A stretch of 64,000 nucleotides of DNA from PCRC01 sp017848435 (GTDB lineage: Bacteria > Pseudomonadota > Gammaproteobacteria > Burkholderiales > Burkholderiaceae_C), in NCBI GenBank assembly GCA_965284315.1, contig OZ260072.1, positions 2,108,001-2,172,000 of the forward strand, given 5' to 3'. Below are positions 18,542 to 27,576 of the stretch, one piece after another. The notes under the pieces are model-generated. The model was given only the letters and a program-made list of their open reading frames with translations, was not told the origin of the DNA and searched no databases. Both the position numbers and the translations under genes were made by a program. Within the stretch, counting starts at the first letter, position 1, and the number at the start of each line of letters is the position of its first letter.

Positions 18542-20341
18542 ATGAACAACATCACCGACATCCCCCAGATCAAGACGGTTGCCCTGGCCACCGCGGACGA
18601 GATGCGCGAGCGCATCCGGCGCCAAAGCAAACGCAAGGGCCGCCAGCCTGATGCGGTGTCGGTGGCGGAAGTGCGCGCATTGGTGGGCGAGGCGCCGCAC
18701 CGGCGCGACCTGCTGATCGAGCACCTGCACAAGCTCAACGACGCCTGGCGTGGCCTGCACAACCGGCATTTGGTGGCCCTGGCATCCGAGATGAACATCC
18801 CGATGGCCGAGGTGTACGAAGTCGCCACCTTCTACCACCACTTCGAGGTGCTGGAAGACGGCGCGCAGGGCCCGGGCCTGACGGTGCGAGTGTGTGACGG
18901 CCTGTCGTGCCAGCTCGCCGGGGCCGACGACCTGCTGGCCCGGCTGCCGGCCTTGCTGGGCGCGGGCGAGGTGCCAGGTGGCATCCGTGTGGTGGCAGCG
19001 CCGTGCATTGGCCGCTGTGAGCAGGCGCCTGCGGTGGCCGTGGGGCAGCGCGTGGTGGCCTGTGCCACCCTTGAATCGGTGGTTTCGGCATCAAAATGGC
19101 CACAAGCCTTAGTGAAACCTGACGATTCAGCTATCAATTTTGATCCGTCCAGCCTGGCGGAGCAGGGCGTTTCACCGTCGCCCAACCCCGCTGCGGTGGG
19201 CTACGACGCCTACCGTGCCCATGGCGGCTACACGCTGGCCGCTGCGGTGGTGAATGGCGAAGAAGCCGCCGAGGCCATCGTCAAGGCAATGGAAGATTCT
19301 GGTTTGCGCGGCCTGGGCGGTGCGGGTTTTCCGGCCGGGCGCAAGTGGCGCATCGTGCGTGAGCAGCCCAGCCCGAAGCTGATGGCCGTGAACATCGACG
19401 AAGGCGAGCCTGGCACCTTCAAGGACCGCACCTACCTGGAACGCGACCCGCACCGCTTTCTGGAAGGCATGCTGGTCGCGGCACAGGTGGTGGGCGTCGA
19501 GGCCTGCTACATCTACCTGCGCGACGAGTACCACGGCTGCCGCGCGCTGCTGGAACAGGCCATCGCCCGCCTGCAGGCCGACCCGCCCTGCCCGTTGCCA
19601 AAAATCGAGCTGCGGCGCGGTGCCGGTGCCTACATCTGCGGCGAAGAGTCGGCCATGATCGAGAGCATCGAAGGCAAGCGCGGGGAGCCCCGCATGCGGC
19701 CGCCCTACATCGCCCAGGTCGGCCTGTTTGGCCGACCCACGCTGGAGCACAACTTCGAGACGCTGTACTGGGTGCGCGACATCGTGGAGAAAGGCCCGCA
19801 GTGGTTCAGCGGCTTTGGCCGCCACGGCCGCAAGGGCCTGCGCAGTTTCAGCGTCAGCGGGCGGGTCAGGTCGCCCGGTGTCAAGCTGGCGCCCGCCGGC
19901 ATCACCCTGCGTGAGCTGGTGGACGAGTACTGCGGTGGCATGGCCGACGGCCACGAACTCTATGCCTACCTGCCCGGCGGTGCCTCGGGCGGCATTTTGC
20001 CGGCCAGCATGGCCAACATCCCGCTCGACTTTGACACGTTGCAACCCCATGGCTGCTTCATTGGTTCGGCCGCCGTGATCGTGCTGGGCACGCACGACAA
20101 GGCGCGCGACGCGGCGTTGAAAATGATGCGGTTTTTCGAACACGAAAGCTGCGGTCAATGCACGCCGTGCCGCGTTGGCACGGGCAAGGCCGCCGCACTG
20201 ATGCAAGGCGCGCAATGGGACAACGCGCTGCTGGAAGACCTGAGCCAGGTGATGGTGGACGCGTCCATTTGTGGCCTGGGCCAGGCCGCGCCCAACCCGA
20301 TGCGCTGTGTCCAGAAATACTTTTCCCACGAGATTGGCTAA
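18542..20341 (+). CDS. NAD-dependent formate dehydrogenase, fused gamma-beta subunit
   Basis: A 599-residue diaphorase subunit that moves electrons from the catalytic subunit to NAD in the cytoplasm. Residues 1-180 are the NuoE/FdsG-like thioredoxin-fold 2Fe-2S domain (VCDGLSCQ, APCIGRCEQAP). Residues about 205-599 are the NuoF/FdsB-like FMN/NADH domain (GLRGLGGAGFPAGRKW, GAGAYICGEESAMIES) and the C-terminal 4Fe-4S motif ESCGQCTPCRVG. In the Cupriavidus fds operon these are separate genes; the fused form resembles FDH1 of Methylobacterium. Residues 183-202, at the junction, are encoded by a dispersed repeat read in frame. The downstream alpha gene starts 3 nt after the stop. Confidence 0.95.
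   Translation: MNNITDIPQIKTVALATADEMRERIRRQSKRKGRQPDAVSVAEVRALVGEAPHRRDLLIEHLHKLNDAWRGLHNRHLVALASEMNIPMAEVYEVATFYHHFEVLEDGAQGPGLTVRVCDGLSCQLAGADDLLARLPALLGAGEVPGGIRVVAAPCIGRCEQAPAVAVGQRVVACATLESVVSASKWPQALVKPDDSAINFDPSSLAEQGVSPSPNPAAVGYDAYRAHGGYTLAAAVVNGEEAAEAIVKAMEDSGLRGLGGAGFPAGRKWRIVREQPSPKLMAVNIDEGEPGTFKDRTYLERDPHRFLEGMLVAAQVVGVEACYIYLRDEYHGCRALLEQAIARLQADPPCPLPKIELRRGAGAYICGEESAMIESIEGKRGEPRMRPPYIAQVGLFGRPTLEHNFETLYWVRDIVEKGPQWFSGFGRHGRKGLRSFSVSGRVRSPGVKLAPAGITLRELVDEYCGGMADGHELYAYLPGGASGGILPASMANIPLDFDTLQPHGCFIGSAAVIVLGTHDKARDAALKMMRFFEHESCGQCTPCRVGTGKAAALMQGAQWDNALLEDLSQVMVDASICGLGQAAPNPMRCVQKYFSHEIG
19088..19147 (-). repeat. Dispersed ~60-bp repeat, copy E, inside a coding region
   Basis: Read on the minus strand it carries TGATAGCTGAATCG and GGTTTCACTAAGGCTTGTGG, matching copies at 4420, 36783, 41031 and 59765. 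It lies wholly within the fused formate dehydrogenase gene, encoding residues 183-202 (ASKWPQALVKPDDSAINFDP) without a stop. The 5' dyad arm is degenerate compared with copy B. Confidence 0.85.
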
Positions 20342-20344
20342 CGC

Positions 20345-23215
20345 ATGAACGCGCCGTTCAAACTCACCGAAGTCCTGCCCGCCACCATCGCTTTCCAGCT
20401 GGACGGCCAGCCCGTCAACGCCTTCGAGGGCGAAACCATTTTGCAGGCCGCCAAGCGGCACGGCACCGACATCCCGCACCTTTGCTACAAGCAAGGCTAC
20501 CGGCCCGACGGCAACTGCCGCGCCTGCGTGGTCGAGGTGAAAGGTGAGCGCACGCTGGCCCCCAGCTGCTGCCGCAACGCCACCGCCGGCATGGAGGTAC
20601 AGACCACCAGCCCACGCGCCGTGAAGAGCCAGCAGATGGTGCTGGAGATGCTGCTGTCCGACATGCCGGACGTGGGCTACAAGTGGGCCGATGGCGATGA
20701 CACACAGCAGCACGGCGAACTGAGCGCATGGGCCGCCCGGCTGGACGTGACGGTGCGCCCGGCATTGAAGGCCTTGCGTCGCGAACAACCCCAGGCCGAC
20801 ATCTCGCACCCGGCGATGGCGGTCAACCTCGATGCCTGCATCCAGTGCAACCGCTGCGTGCGGGCCTGCCGCGAAGAGCAGGTCAACGACGTGATTGGCT
20901 ACGCCAAGCGCGGCGCGCACAGCGAGATCGTGTTCGACCTCGGCGACGCCATGGGTGACTCCACCTGCGTGGCCTGCGGCGAATGCGTGCAGGCCTGCCC
21001 CACCGGCGCGCTGATGCCCAAAACGCAGATCGGCTCGCAGGTCGTTGACAAGAAGGTCGATTCGGTCTGCCCGTTCTGTGGTGTGGGTTGTCTGCTGACC
21101 TACAACGTGAAGGACAACAAGATCGTCAGCGTCGATGGCCGCGATGGCCCGGCCAACCACTCGCGCCTGTGTGTGAAAGGTCGTTTCGGTTTTGACTACG
21201 CGCACAGCCCGCAGCGCCTGACCAAGCCGCTGATCCGCAAGGCCGGCGTGGCGAAAGACCCCGAGGCGCTGCAGCACCTGAACCGCAACACTGCCGACTG
21301 GTCGGACGTTTTCCGTGAAGCCACCTGGGAAGAAGCGCTGGCGTTGAGTGCAGGCCGCCTGAAAAACCTGCGCGACACGCACGGTAAAAAATCGCTGGCC
21401 GGCTTCGGCTCGGCCAAAGGCAGCAACGAAGAGGCCTACCTGTTCCAGAAGCTGGTGCGCACCGGTTTTGGCAGTAACAACGTAGACCACTGCACGCGGC
21501 TGTGCCATGCGTCCAGCGTGGCGGCGCTGCTGGAGGGCGTGGGCTCGGGCGCGGTGAGCAACCAGGTGAGCGATGTGGCGCACGCGGGGCTGATCCTGGT
21601 GATCGGCTCCAACCCCACCGCCAATCACCCGGTGGCCGCCACCTGGATGAAGAATGCGGCGAAGAACGGCACAAAAATTGTGCTGGCCGACCCGCGCATC
21701 ACCGACATTGGCAAACACGCTTGGCGCACGCTGCAGTTCAAGGCCGACAGCGATGTCGCCATGCTCAACGCGCTGATCTACACCGTGATCGACGAAGGGC
21801 TGGTGGACGAGGAATTCGTACAGACGCGTGCCAGCAACTTCGCGGCGCTGAAAGAAAACGTCAAGGGCTACAGCCCCGAGGCCATGGCACCGGTCTGTGG
21901 CATACCGGCTGCCACGCTGCGCGAAGTGGCACGCGAATTTGCCACCACCAAAGCCGCAATGATCCTGTGGGGCATGGGCATCAGCCAGCACATCCACGGC
22001 ACCGACAACGCACGCTGCCTGATCGCGCTGTGCACCGTGACCGGCCAGATCGGCAAGCCGGGCTCCGGCCTGCACCCGCTGCGCGGCCAGAACAACGTGC
22101 AGGGCGCGAGCGACGCCGGCCTGATTCCGATGATGTTTCCAAACTACCAGCGCGTGGACAACAAGCCGGCGCACGACTGGTTCGAGAACTTCTGGGGCAC
22201 CACGCTGGACGACCAGCCCGGCTACACCGTGGTCGAGATCATGCACAAGGCCTTGGCGCCCGACAGCGACCCGCACAAGGTGCGCGGCATGTACATCATG
22301 GGCGAGAACCCCGCCATGAGCGACCCCGACCTGAACCACGCGCGCCATGCGCTGGCCAGCCTGCATCACCTGGTGGTGCAGGACATCTTCATGACCGAAA
22401 CGGCGTGGCTGGCCGACGTGGTGCTGCCCGCCACCGCCTGGCCTGAGAAGACCGGCACGGTGAGCAACACCGACCGCATGGTGCAGCTCGGCCAACGCGC
22501 GCTCGATGCGCCGGGCGATGCCAAGCCTGATTTGTGGATCATCCAGCAGATCGCACAGCGCATGGGTCTTGACTGGAATTACCAAGGCGAAGAGAGCGGC
22601 GTGGCCGCCGTCTACGACGAAATGCGCCAGGCCATGCACGCCGCCATCAACGGCATCACCTGGGAACGGCTGCAGCGCGAATCGAGCGTGACCTACCCCT
22701 GCCTGAGCGCGGAAGACCCGGGCCAGCCCATCGTGTTCATCAACCACTTCGCCACCGACGACGGCAAGGTGCACCTGGTGCCAGCCGACATCATTCCCGC
22801 CAACGAACGGCCCGATGCCGACTACCCCTTTGTGCTCATCACCGGCCGCCAGCTCGAACACTGGCACACCGGCAGCATGACGCGCCGTGCCAGCGTGCTG
22901 GACGCGATCGAACCCATGGCCACCGCGTCGATGAACGGCGGTGACATTGCCGCTTTGGGCTTGCAACCCGGCGACGTGGTCACGGTGCAGTCGCGGCGGG
23001 GTGCGGTGGCACTGCACCTGCGGCGCGACGACGGCACGCCCACCGGCGCGGTGTTCATCCCCTTTGCCTACTACGAAGCCGCCGCCAACCTGATGACCAA
23101 CGCCGCACTCGACCCGTTCGGCAAGATTCCCGAGTTCAAGTACTGCGCGGTGGCCATCCGCGGTGGCGGCGAGGTGGCCCAGGTGCCGGGCTACGGGACG
23201 ACCCTGTCCCACTGA
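20345..23215 (+). CDS. fdsA: NAD-dependent formate dehydrogenase alpha (molybdopterin) subunit
   Basis: A 956-residue cytoplasmic catalytic subunit oxidising formate to CO2 at a bis-MGD Mo or W centre. N-terminal NuoG-like domain: 2Fe-2S ligands in CYKQGYRPDGNCRAC, then ferredoxin motifs CIQCNRCVRAC and CVACGECVQACP, then CPFCGVGC of the molybdopterin domain. The metal ligand and active-site pair are Cys387-His388 in HCTRLCH, so it is a cysteine, not a selenocysteine, enzyme. The C-terminal MGD-binding domain begins near PFVLITGRQLEHWHTG. Length matches FdsA of Cupriavidus and Rhodobacter. No FdsD-like small gene follows. The metal (Mo or W) cannot be read from sequence. Confidence 0.97.
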   Translation: MNAPFKLTEVLPATIAFQLDGQPVNAFEGETILQAAKRHGTDIPHLCYKQGYRPDGNCRACVVEVKGERTLAPSCCRNATAGMEVQTTSPRAVKSQQMVLEMLLSDMPDVGYKWADGDDTQQHGELSAWAARLDVTVRPALKALRREQPQADISHPAMAVNLDACIQCNRCVRACREEQVNDVIGYAKRGAHSEIVFDLGDAMGDSTCVACGECVQACPTGALMPKTQIGSQVVDKKVDSVCPFCGVGCLLTYNVKDNKIVSVDGRDGPANHSRLCVKGRFGFDYAHSPQRLTKPLIRKAGVAKDPEALQHLNRNTADWSDVFREATWEEALALSAGRLKNLRDTHGKKSLAGFGSAKGSNEEAYLFQKLVRTGFGSNNVDHCTRLCHASSVAALLEGVGSGAVSNQVSDVAHAGLILVIGSNPTANHPVAATWMKNAAKNGTKIVLADPRITDIGKHAWRTLQFKADSDVAMLNALIYTVIDEGLVDEEFVQTRASNFAALKENVKGYSPEAMAPVCGIPAATLREVAREFATTKAAMILWGMGISQHIHGTDNARCLIALCTVTGQIGKPGSGLHPLRGQNNVQGASDAGLIPMMFPNYQRVDNKPAHDWFENFWGTTLDDQPGYTVVEIMHKALAPDSDPHKVRGMYIMGENPAMSDPDLNHARHALASLHHLVVQDIFMTETAWLADVVLPATAWPEKTGTVSNTDRMVQLGQRALDAPGDAKPDLWIIQQIAQRMGLDWNYQGEESGVAAVYDEMRQAMHAAINGITWERLQRESSVTYPCLSAEDPGQPIVFINHFATDDGKVHLVPADIIPANERPDADYPFVLITGRQLEHWHTGSMTRRASVLDAIEPMATASMNGGDIAALGLQPGDVVTVQSRRGAVALHLRRDDGTPTGAVFIPFAYYEAAANLMTNAALDPFGKIPEFKYCAVAIRGGGEVAQVPGYGTTLSH

Positions 23216-23244
23216 GCGGGTCGGGTCCGGTACAGTGGTGGGCC

Positions 23245-23805
23245 ATGTCCACCAACCGCCCCGCCATCAACGTTGCCGTCGTGATGCGCAAAACGCGCGT
23301 CGAAGGCGCAATGAGCCGTTGGCAAACCTGGCGCTGGGGTTTGGCCGACGTGGTCCGACACGACGACGGCTTTGGCACCGCGCCCCGCATGCTCTATAAA
23401 AATGAGAGCGAAGAGCGCTGGCTGTACCCCGGCTTCACCGTGGAACTGTTCCGCGACGACGCCGAAGGCTATTACCTGAACGCCACCTCTCCCCAGCCTG
23501 GCTGGTTTGTCATGTGGCGCATGGAAGAAGAACCCGGCCTCAGCGACGCGTGCCAGCCCTTGCCCCAGGTGGTGACCCTCAGCTACCACGACGCTGGCCG
23601 CTGGCTGGACGCGCAGGAGTCGGTGGAGCAGGTGGCCGCGTCGGCCGAGATCGTGGAATGGCTCAGCACCTTTGTGGACGAGCATTACCAGCCCGACCCC
23701 AAGCGCCGCAAGCGGCCGGAAAGCTTCAAGCCGCTGACCGACCGTTTTGGCAACCCGGCGTCCATCAGCACGGGTAAAAAATATGGCGGTGGCCCAGGTG
23801 GATGA
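23245..23805 (+). CDS. DUF3305 protein, formate dehydrogenase region
   Basis: A 186-residue soluble protein of the DUF3305 family, regularly found beside DUF3306 and formate dehydrogenase genes in Proteobacteria; its biochemical role is not established. Visible features are NVAVVMRKTRVEGAMSRWQ near the start, the RWLYPGFTVELFRDDAEGYYLN stretch (in part) and a basic, Gly-rich C-terminus. It starts 29 nt after fdsA and overlaps the next gene by 23 nt, so it is probably co-transcribed and translationally coupled. A maturation or assembly role is inferred from context. Confidence 0.88.
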   Translation: MSTNRPAINVAVVMRKTRVEGAMSRWQTWRWGLADVVRHDDGFGTAPRMLYKNESEERWLYPGFTVELFRDDAEGYYLNATSPQPGWFVMWRMEEEPGLSDACQPLPQVVTLSYHDAGRWLDAQESVEQVAASAEIVEWLSTFVDEHYQPDPKRRKRPESFKPLTDRFGNPASISTGKKYGGGPGG

Positions 23806-24430
23806 GCGCGAAGGTTTCCTCGGTCGCTGGGCCCGCCGCAAGGCCGACGTCCGGGAGGGCAAGCCCTTGGCCGAGCCTGTGGTGGCGGTGCCCGCACCCA
23901 TGGCGCCAGCCCCGGTGGCCGTGGTCGCAGAAACCCCCGTCAGCGACGAGACCTCTGAAGCGCCGCCCGAGCCCGCACTGCCAACGCTGGACGACGCGCT
24001 GGCGCTCACGCCCAGCTCAGACTTCAAACCCTTCATGGCGCAGGGCGTCACGCCCGAGGTCAAGAACGCGGCCATGAAGCAGCTTTTCACCGACCCGCAC
24101 TACAACGTCATGGACGGGCTGGACACCTACATCGACGACTACTCCAAGCCCGACCCGATTCCCGAATCGATGTTGCGCAACATGGTCAGCGCGCAGTTTC
24201 TGAAGCTGTTTGAGGAAGAAGAGAAAGACGCAGATGTCGCCAAGGCTACGGGGCCAGTGCGGGATGATGCTTATGACCCGTCCGTGCAATCCGTGGCACA
24301 GTCCTATGCACCCACTGACATAGCGACACCCGAGCCCGCCAACGGCACAAGCCACCATGCCAACACTGATTTGCGACTGCAACCAGACGATGCCGCTGCA
24401 GCCGCGCCCACTGGGCGCGGCGCTCAATGA
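23783..24430 (+). CDS. DUF3306 protein, formate dehydrogenase region
   Basis: A 215-residue protein of the DUF3306 family. It opens with GFLGRWARRKADVREG, has an Ala/Pro-rich linker (about residues 35-75), then the conserved block FMAQGVTPEVKNAAMKQLF followed by DPHYNVMDGLDTYIDDYS, and an acidic tail. The ATG at 23783 is preferred to an upstream in-frame ATG because it begins just before the conserved block. It overlaps DUF3305 by 23 nt and the following Fe-S gene by 74 nt, a strong sign of coupled expression. Function is unknown. Confidence 0.88.
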   Translation: MAVAQVDEREGFLGRWARRKADVREGKPLAEPVVAVPAPMAPAPVAVVAETPVSDETSEAPPEPALPTLDDALALTPSSDFKPFMAQGVTPEVKNAAMKQLFTDPHYNVMDGLDTYIDDYSKPDPIPESMLRNMVSAQFLKLFEEEEKDADVAKATGPVRDDAYDPSVQSVAQSYAPTDIATPEPANGTSHHANTDLRLQPDDAAAAAPTGRGAQ

Positions 24431-26498
24431 GGAACTGACGCTCCACTCCACCCTGTGCCGCCGCGAGGCGGGTGCGTTCCAGAAAGCCATTCAGTCGGGC
24501 GACGACGTGGTGGTGGCTTGCACCCAGGAGAAACACCTGTTTGCCGAACTGGCCGGGATGGCCGAAGGCGGCAACATTTCGCCGCTGAAGTTTGTCAACA
24601 TCCGCGAAACCGGTGGCTGGGGCCGCGACGCCGCCCAGGCCATGCCAAAAATTGCGGCCCTGCTGGCCGCAGCGCACCTGCCCGAGCCCGAACCGGTGCC
24701 CACCGTCACCTACAAAAGCGCCGGCCGTTTGCTGATCGTGGGCCCGCTGGAGGCTGCCGAACAAGCCGCTGTGCTGCTGACCGATGTGCTCGATGTGACG
24801 ATTTTTTCCACTGGCGGCGCCGGTGCGCAGGCACGGCAGTTTCCGGTGCTGGCGGGTCAGGTGGAGGCACTTGACGGCTGGCTGGGCGCGTTCACCTTCA
24901 AGTGGTCACGCAACAACCCGATCAACCTGGATTTGTGCACCCGCTGCAACGCCTGTGTCGCCGCCTGCCCGGAAGGCGCCATCGGCCTCGACTACCAGGT
25001 GGACATGGTCCAATGCCAGTCGCACCGTGCGTGCGTGAAGGTCTGCAATGCCGCTGGGGCGATCGACTTCACCCGCGACCCGACCTCGGAAACCGAGCAG
25101 TTCGACCTGGTGCTGGACGTCGGTGCCGCCCCGCTGATCACCCGCCACGCGCCACCCCAGGGCTACTTCCGCTGGGATGGCCAGTCCATGCCCACGCTGC
25201 TCAGGCTGCGCGACATGGTGGGCGAGTTCGACAAGCCCAAGTTCTTCGACTACAAACAAAAGCTCTGCGCCCACAGCCGCAACACCCAGATTGGCTGCAA
25301 CGCCTGCATCGACATCTGTTCCGCCGAAGCGGTGAAGAGCGACAAGGGCCGCCAGCAGATTGTGGTCAACCCCAACCTGTGTGTGGGCTGTGGCGCTTGC
25401 ACCACCGTCTGCCCCACCGGGGCGCTCACCTACGCTTACCCGCGTGCCAGCCACCAGGGCGTGAAGCTCAAAACGCTGTTGGCCACCTATGGCAAAGCCG
25501 GTGGCCAATCGGCGGTGCTGTTGCTGCACAGCCAGTCGGACGGGCAAGCGCTGGTCGAGTCATTGGGCCGTGCGGCCCAGCTGGCCGGGCCGGCGCCCAA
25601 GCGCTCGCTGTTGGGTTTTGGCCGCCAAGCGGGGCCCCACACGCTGCAGGGCGTGCCTGCCAACGTCATCCCACTGGCCCTGTGGCACAGTGCCAGCACC
25701 GGGCTGGACCTGTGGCTCAGTGCCATCGCTTTCGGTGCCAGCCAGGTGCTGGTGCTGTCCACACCAGAGGACGCGCCCGCCTACGTGGCGGGCCTGCAGG
25801 CCCAGATGGCGGTGGCGCAAGCCCTGCTCAACGGCTTGGGCTACACCGGCACCCATTTCAAGCTGGTGCAGGCCGGCAGTGCGGAAACGCTGGACGCCGC
25901 ACTGCAGTCACTGGCCGACACCCGACAGCAAGTGCCAGCCGCGGCCGCGCGCTACGCCGTCACCCCCGAAAAACGCAGCACGCTCGACCTGGCGATTGAC
26001 CACCTGGTAGCGCACGCACCGCTGAAATCCGATGCCGTGGCGCTGCCCGCCGGCGGGCCGGGCACCGGTTCACCGTTTGGCGCGGTCGAGGTCAACAAGG
26101 ACCGCTGCACGCTGTGCCTGAGCTGCGTCAGCGTCTGCCCGGCCAGCGCATTGCAGGACAACGCCAACGCACCACAGCTGCGCTTCATCGAGAAAAACTG
26201 CGTGCAGTGTGGCCTGTGTGCCACCACCTGCCCGGAAGACGCCATCACGCTGGTGCCACGCCTGTTGATCGGGCCGGCCCGCAAGGAATTGCGGGTGCTG
26301 AACGAAATGCCGCCCTACAGCTGCGTGCGCTGCAACAAGCCGTTCGGCACGTTGAAGGCCATCGAAGGCATGCTTGGCAAGCTCAGTGGCCATGCGATGT
26401 TCCAGGGCGCGGCACTGGAGCGGTTGAAGATGTGTGGCGACTGCCGCGTCATCGACCTGTACTCTGCCCAGAACGAAACCAAGATCACCGACATCTGA
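24357..26498 (+). CDS. Large multi-cluster 4Fe-4S protein of formate dehydrogenase region
   Basis: A 713-residue cytoplasmic Fe-S protein with no signal or membrane span. Cysteine motifs in order: CTRCNACVAACP (about residue 195), CNACIDIC and CVGCGACTTVCP (about 315-355), CTLCLSCVSVCP and CVQCGLCATTCP (about 585-630), and a C-terminal CVRCNKPFG...CGDC pair. That implies at least four or five 4Fe-4S clusters. It accompanies DUF3305, DUF3306 and TorD in many proteobacterial formate dehydrogenase loci, where it is annotated only as a 4Fe-4S protein. It may be an electron carrier or a cluster/sulfur-delivery factor; the sequence does not decide. Confidence 0.9.
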   Translation: MPTLICDCNQTMPLQPRPLGAALNEELTLHSTLCRREAGAFQKAIQSGDDVVVACTQEKHLFAELAGMAEGGNISPLKFVNIRETGGWGRDAAQAMPKIAALLAAAHLPEPEPVPTVTYKSAGRLLIVGPLEAAEQAAVLLTDVLDVTIFSTGGAGAQARQFPVLAGQVEALDGWLGAFTFKWSRNNPINLDLCTRCNACVAACPEGAIGLDYQVDMVQCQSHRACVKVCNAAGAIDFTRDPTSETEQFDLVLDVGAAPLITRHAPPQGYFRWDGQSMPTLLRLRDMVGEFDKPKFFDYKQKLCAHSRNTQIGCNACIDICSAEAVKSDKGRQQIVVNPNLCVGCGACTTVCPTGALTYAYPRASHQGVKLKTLLATYGKAGGQSAVLLLHSQSDGQALVESLGRAAQLAGPAPKRSLLGFGRQAGPHTLQGVPANVIPLALWHSASTGLDLWLSAIAFGASQVLVLSTPEDAPAYVAGLQAQMAVAQALLNGLGYTGTHFKLVQAGSAETLDAALQSLADTRQQVPAAAARYAVTPEKRSTLDLAIDHLVAHAPLKSDAVALPAGGPGTGSPFGAVEVNKDRCTLCLSCVSVCPASALQDNANAPQLRFIEKNCVQCGLCATTCPEDAITLVPRLLIGPARKELRVLNEMPPYSCVRCNKPFGTLKAIEGMLGKLSGHAMFQGAALERLKMCGDCRVIDLYSAQNETKITDI

Positions 26499-26501
26499 CC
26501 C

Positions 26502-27119
26502 ATGACCTCCTCTTCAGCCACCTCCTCGGCGCTCGACGAAGAAACCGCACGGGCCGAGCTGTACGGCCTGTTGGCCGCGTTGTACTACGCACCGCCAGCT
26601 GCGCCCTTGCTGGCGCAGTTGCGGGTAGCGGTCACCGACGCACCCGCGCCCGGCGGGTTTCTGGAAGAGCCCTGGCGCGCACTGGTGTCGGTGGCCCGGC
26701 AGCTGGACGATGCCGCCATCCACCAGGAACACCATGCGTTGTTTGGTGGTGTGGGCAAGCCCGAGGTCTACCTGTACGGCTCGCACTACCTGGCCGGTTT
26801 TCTCAATGAGAAGCCCCTGGCCGCGTTGCGCGGCGACCTGGCCGAACTGGGGCTGGCACGGGACGAGGCCATGTCCGAAACCGAGGACCACGTTGCCTGC
26901 CTGTGCGAGGTGATGCGTTACCTGATCGCTGGCGACGACGTGACCGTGGCCAACCTGACCCAGCAGAAGCGCTTTTTCGGCAACCACCTGCAGCCCTGGG
27001 CGATGGCGATGTGTGATGCCATCCAGCAACACCCACGTGCGGTTTTTTACGCGGCCACCGCCGAATTGACGCGGGCCTTCATCAGCGTGGAGTTGCAGGG
27101 TTTTGACATGCTCACGTGA
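26502..27119 (+). CDS. TorD/DmsD-family molybdoenzyme chaperone
   Basis: A 205-residue all-helical cytoplasmic chaperone of the TorD family. It shows RAELYGLLAALYYAPP at the start, EHHALFGGVGKPEVYLYGSHYLAGF in part and the conserved E-DHVACLCEVMRYLI helix. Such proteins bind Tat signal peptides and hold molybdoenzymes for cofactor loading. It starts 3 nt after the Fe-S gene and precedes the Tat-exported formate dehydrogenase operon, whose catalytic subunit is the probable client. Confidence 0.92.
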   Translation: MTSSSATSSALDEETARAELYGLLAALYYAPPAAPLLAQLRVAVTDAPAPGGFLEEPWRALVSVARQLDDAAIHQEHHALFGGVGKPEVYLYGSHYLAGFLNEKPLAALRGDLAELGLARDEAMSETEDHVACLCEVMRYLIAGDDVTVANLTQQKRFFGNHLQPWAMAMCDAIQQHPRAVFYAATAELTRAFISVELQGFDMLT

Positions 27120-27194
27120 GCCAGCGTGTGTGGATTGGCCTGAAAACAGCCTGTGTGTGAAATTAATTCAAGCGGGGCTGCAATTTATAAAAAC

Positions 27195-27209
27195 CAACCA
27201 ATTTGGTTG
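27195..27209. promoter_or_regulatory. Perfect inverted repeat upstream of membrane formate dehydrogenase operon
   Basis: CAACCAATTTGGTTG has 7-bp perfect arms around one central base, in an AT-rich 181-bp gap between the torD-like gene and the Tat-signal peptide gene. The position, about 90 bp before the first start codon, suits an operator. No known regulator consensus is recognised. Confidence 0.35.
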
Positions 27210-27300
27210 CACGTAATCCCCACTTGTATGTCCTGATGTGGGTTGTTAGAGTCCATTATGAAATTCACTTCCTATGTAGAAGTTGTCATGGAGACTCCAT

Positions 27301-27507
27301 ATGAAAAAGTCTGAAAACGCCTTGTCGCGTCGCGTCCTGTTCGCAGGTGCCGGTACGGCGGGTGTGCTGGCCGCTGTTGCCAGCGTTTTGCCTTCCCCAC
27401 CCAAAACGCTTGAGCCGGTGGCGGTGCCCAAGGAGGCACCCATCCGGGGCGGGGGCTACTCGGTTTCCGAGCACGTTCAGCATTACTACAAGACCACCCG
27501 CATCTGA
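27301..27507 (+). CDS. Formate dehydrogenase region Tat-signal small protein
   Basis: A 68-residue protein with a twin-arginine start (LSRRVLFAGAGTAGVLAAVA) followed by a short tail that ends SEHVQHYYKTTRI. This matches the small family named formate dehydrogenase region TAT target, which always sits before a periplasmic formate dehydrogenase. The role is not established; a structural or assembly subunit is plausible. The ATG at 27301 follows a GGAG ribosome site and is preferred to an in-frame ATG 18 nt upstream. It lies 69 nt before the catalytic subunit gene. Confidence 0.88.
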   Translation: MKKSENALSRRVLFAGAGTAGVLAAVASVLPSPPKTLEPVAVPKEAPIRGGGYSVSEHVQHYYKTTRI

Positions 27508-27576
27508 CCACCGCAGGCACTGCCTGCCCCGTGGTCTCACGTTTTGTTTCCCGCACCTCACCCACTGGAGGTTTCC

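Noticed and set aside
19172..23212. A 1346-codon open frame on the minus strand
   Set aside because: It lies opposite two well-conserved formate dehydrogenase genes and has no family features. Long antisense frames are expected in GC-rich coding DNA where stops are rare.
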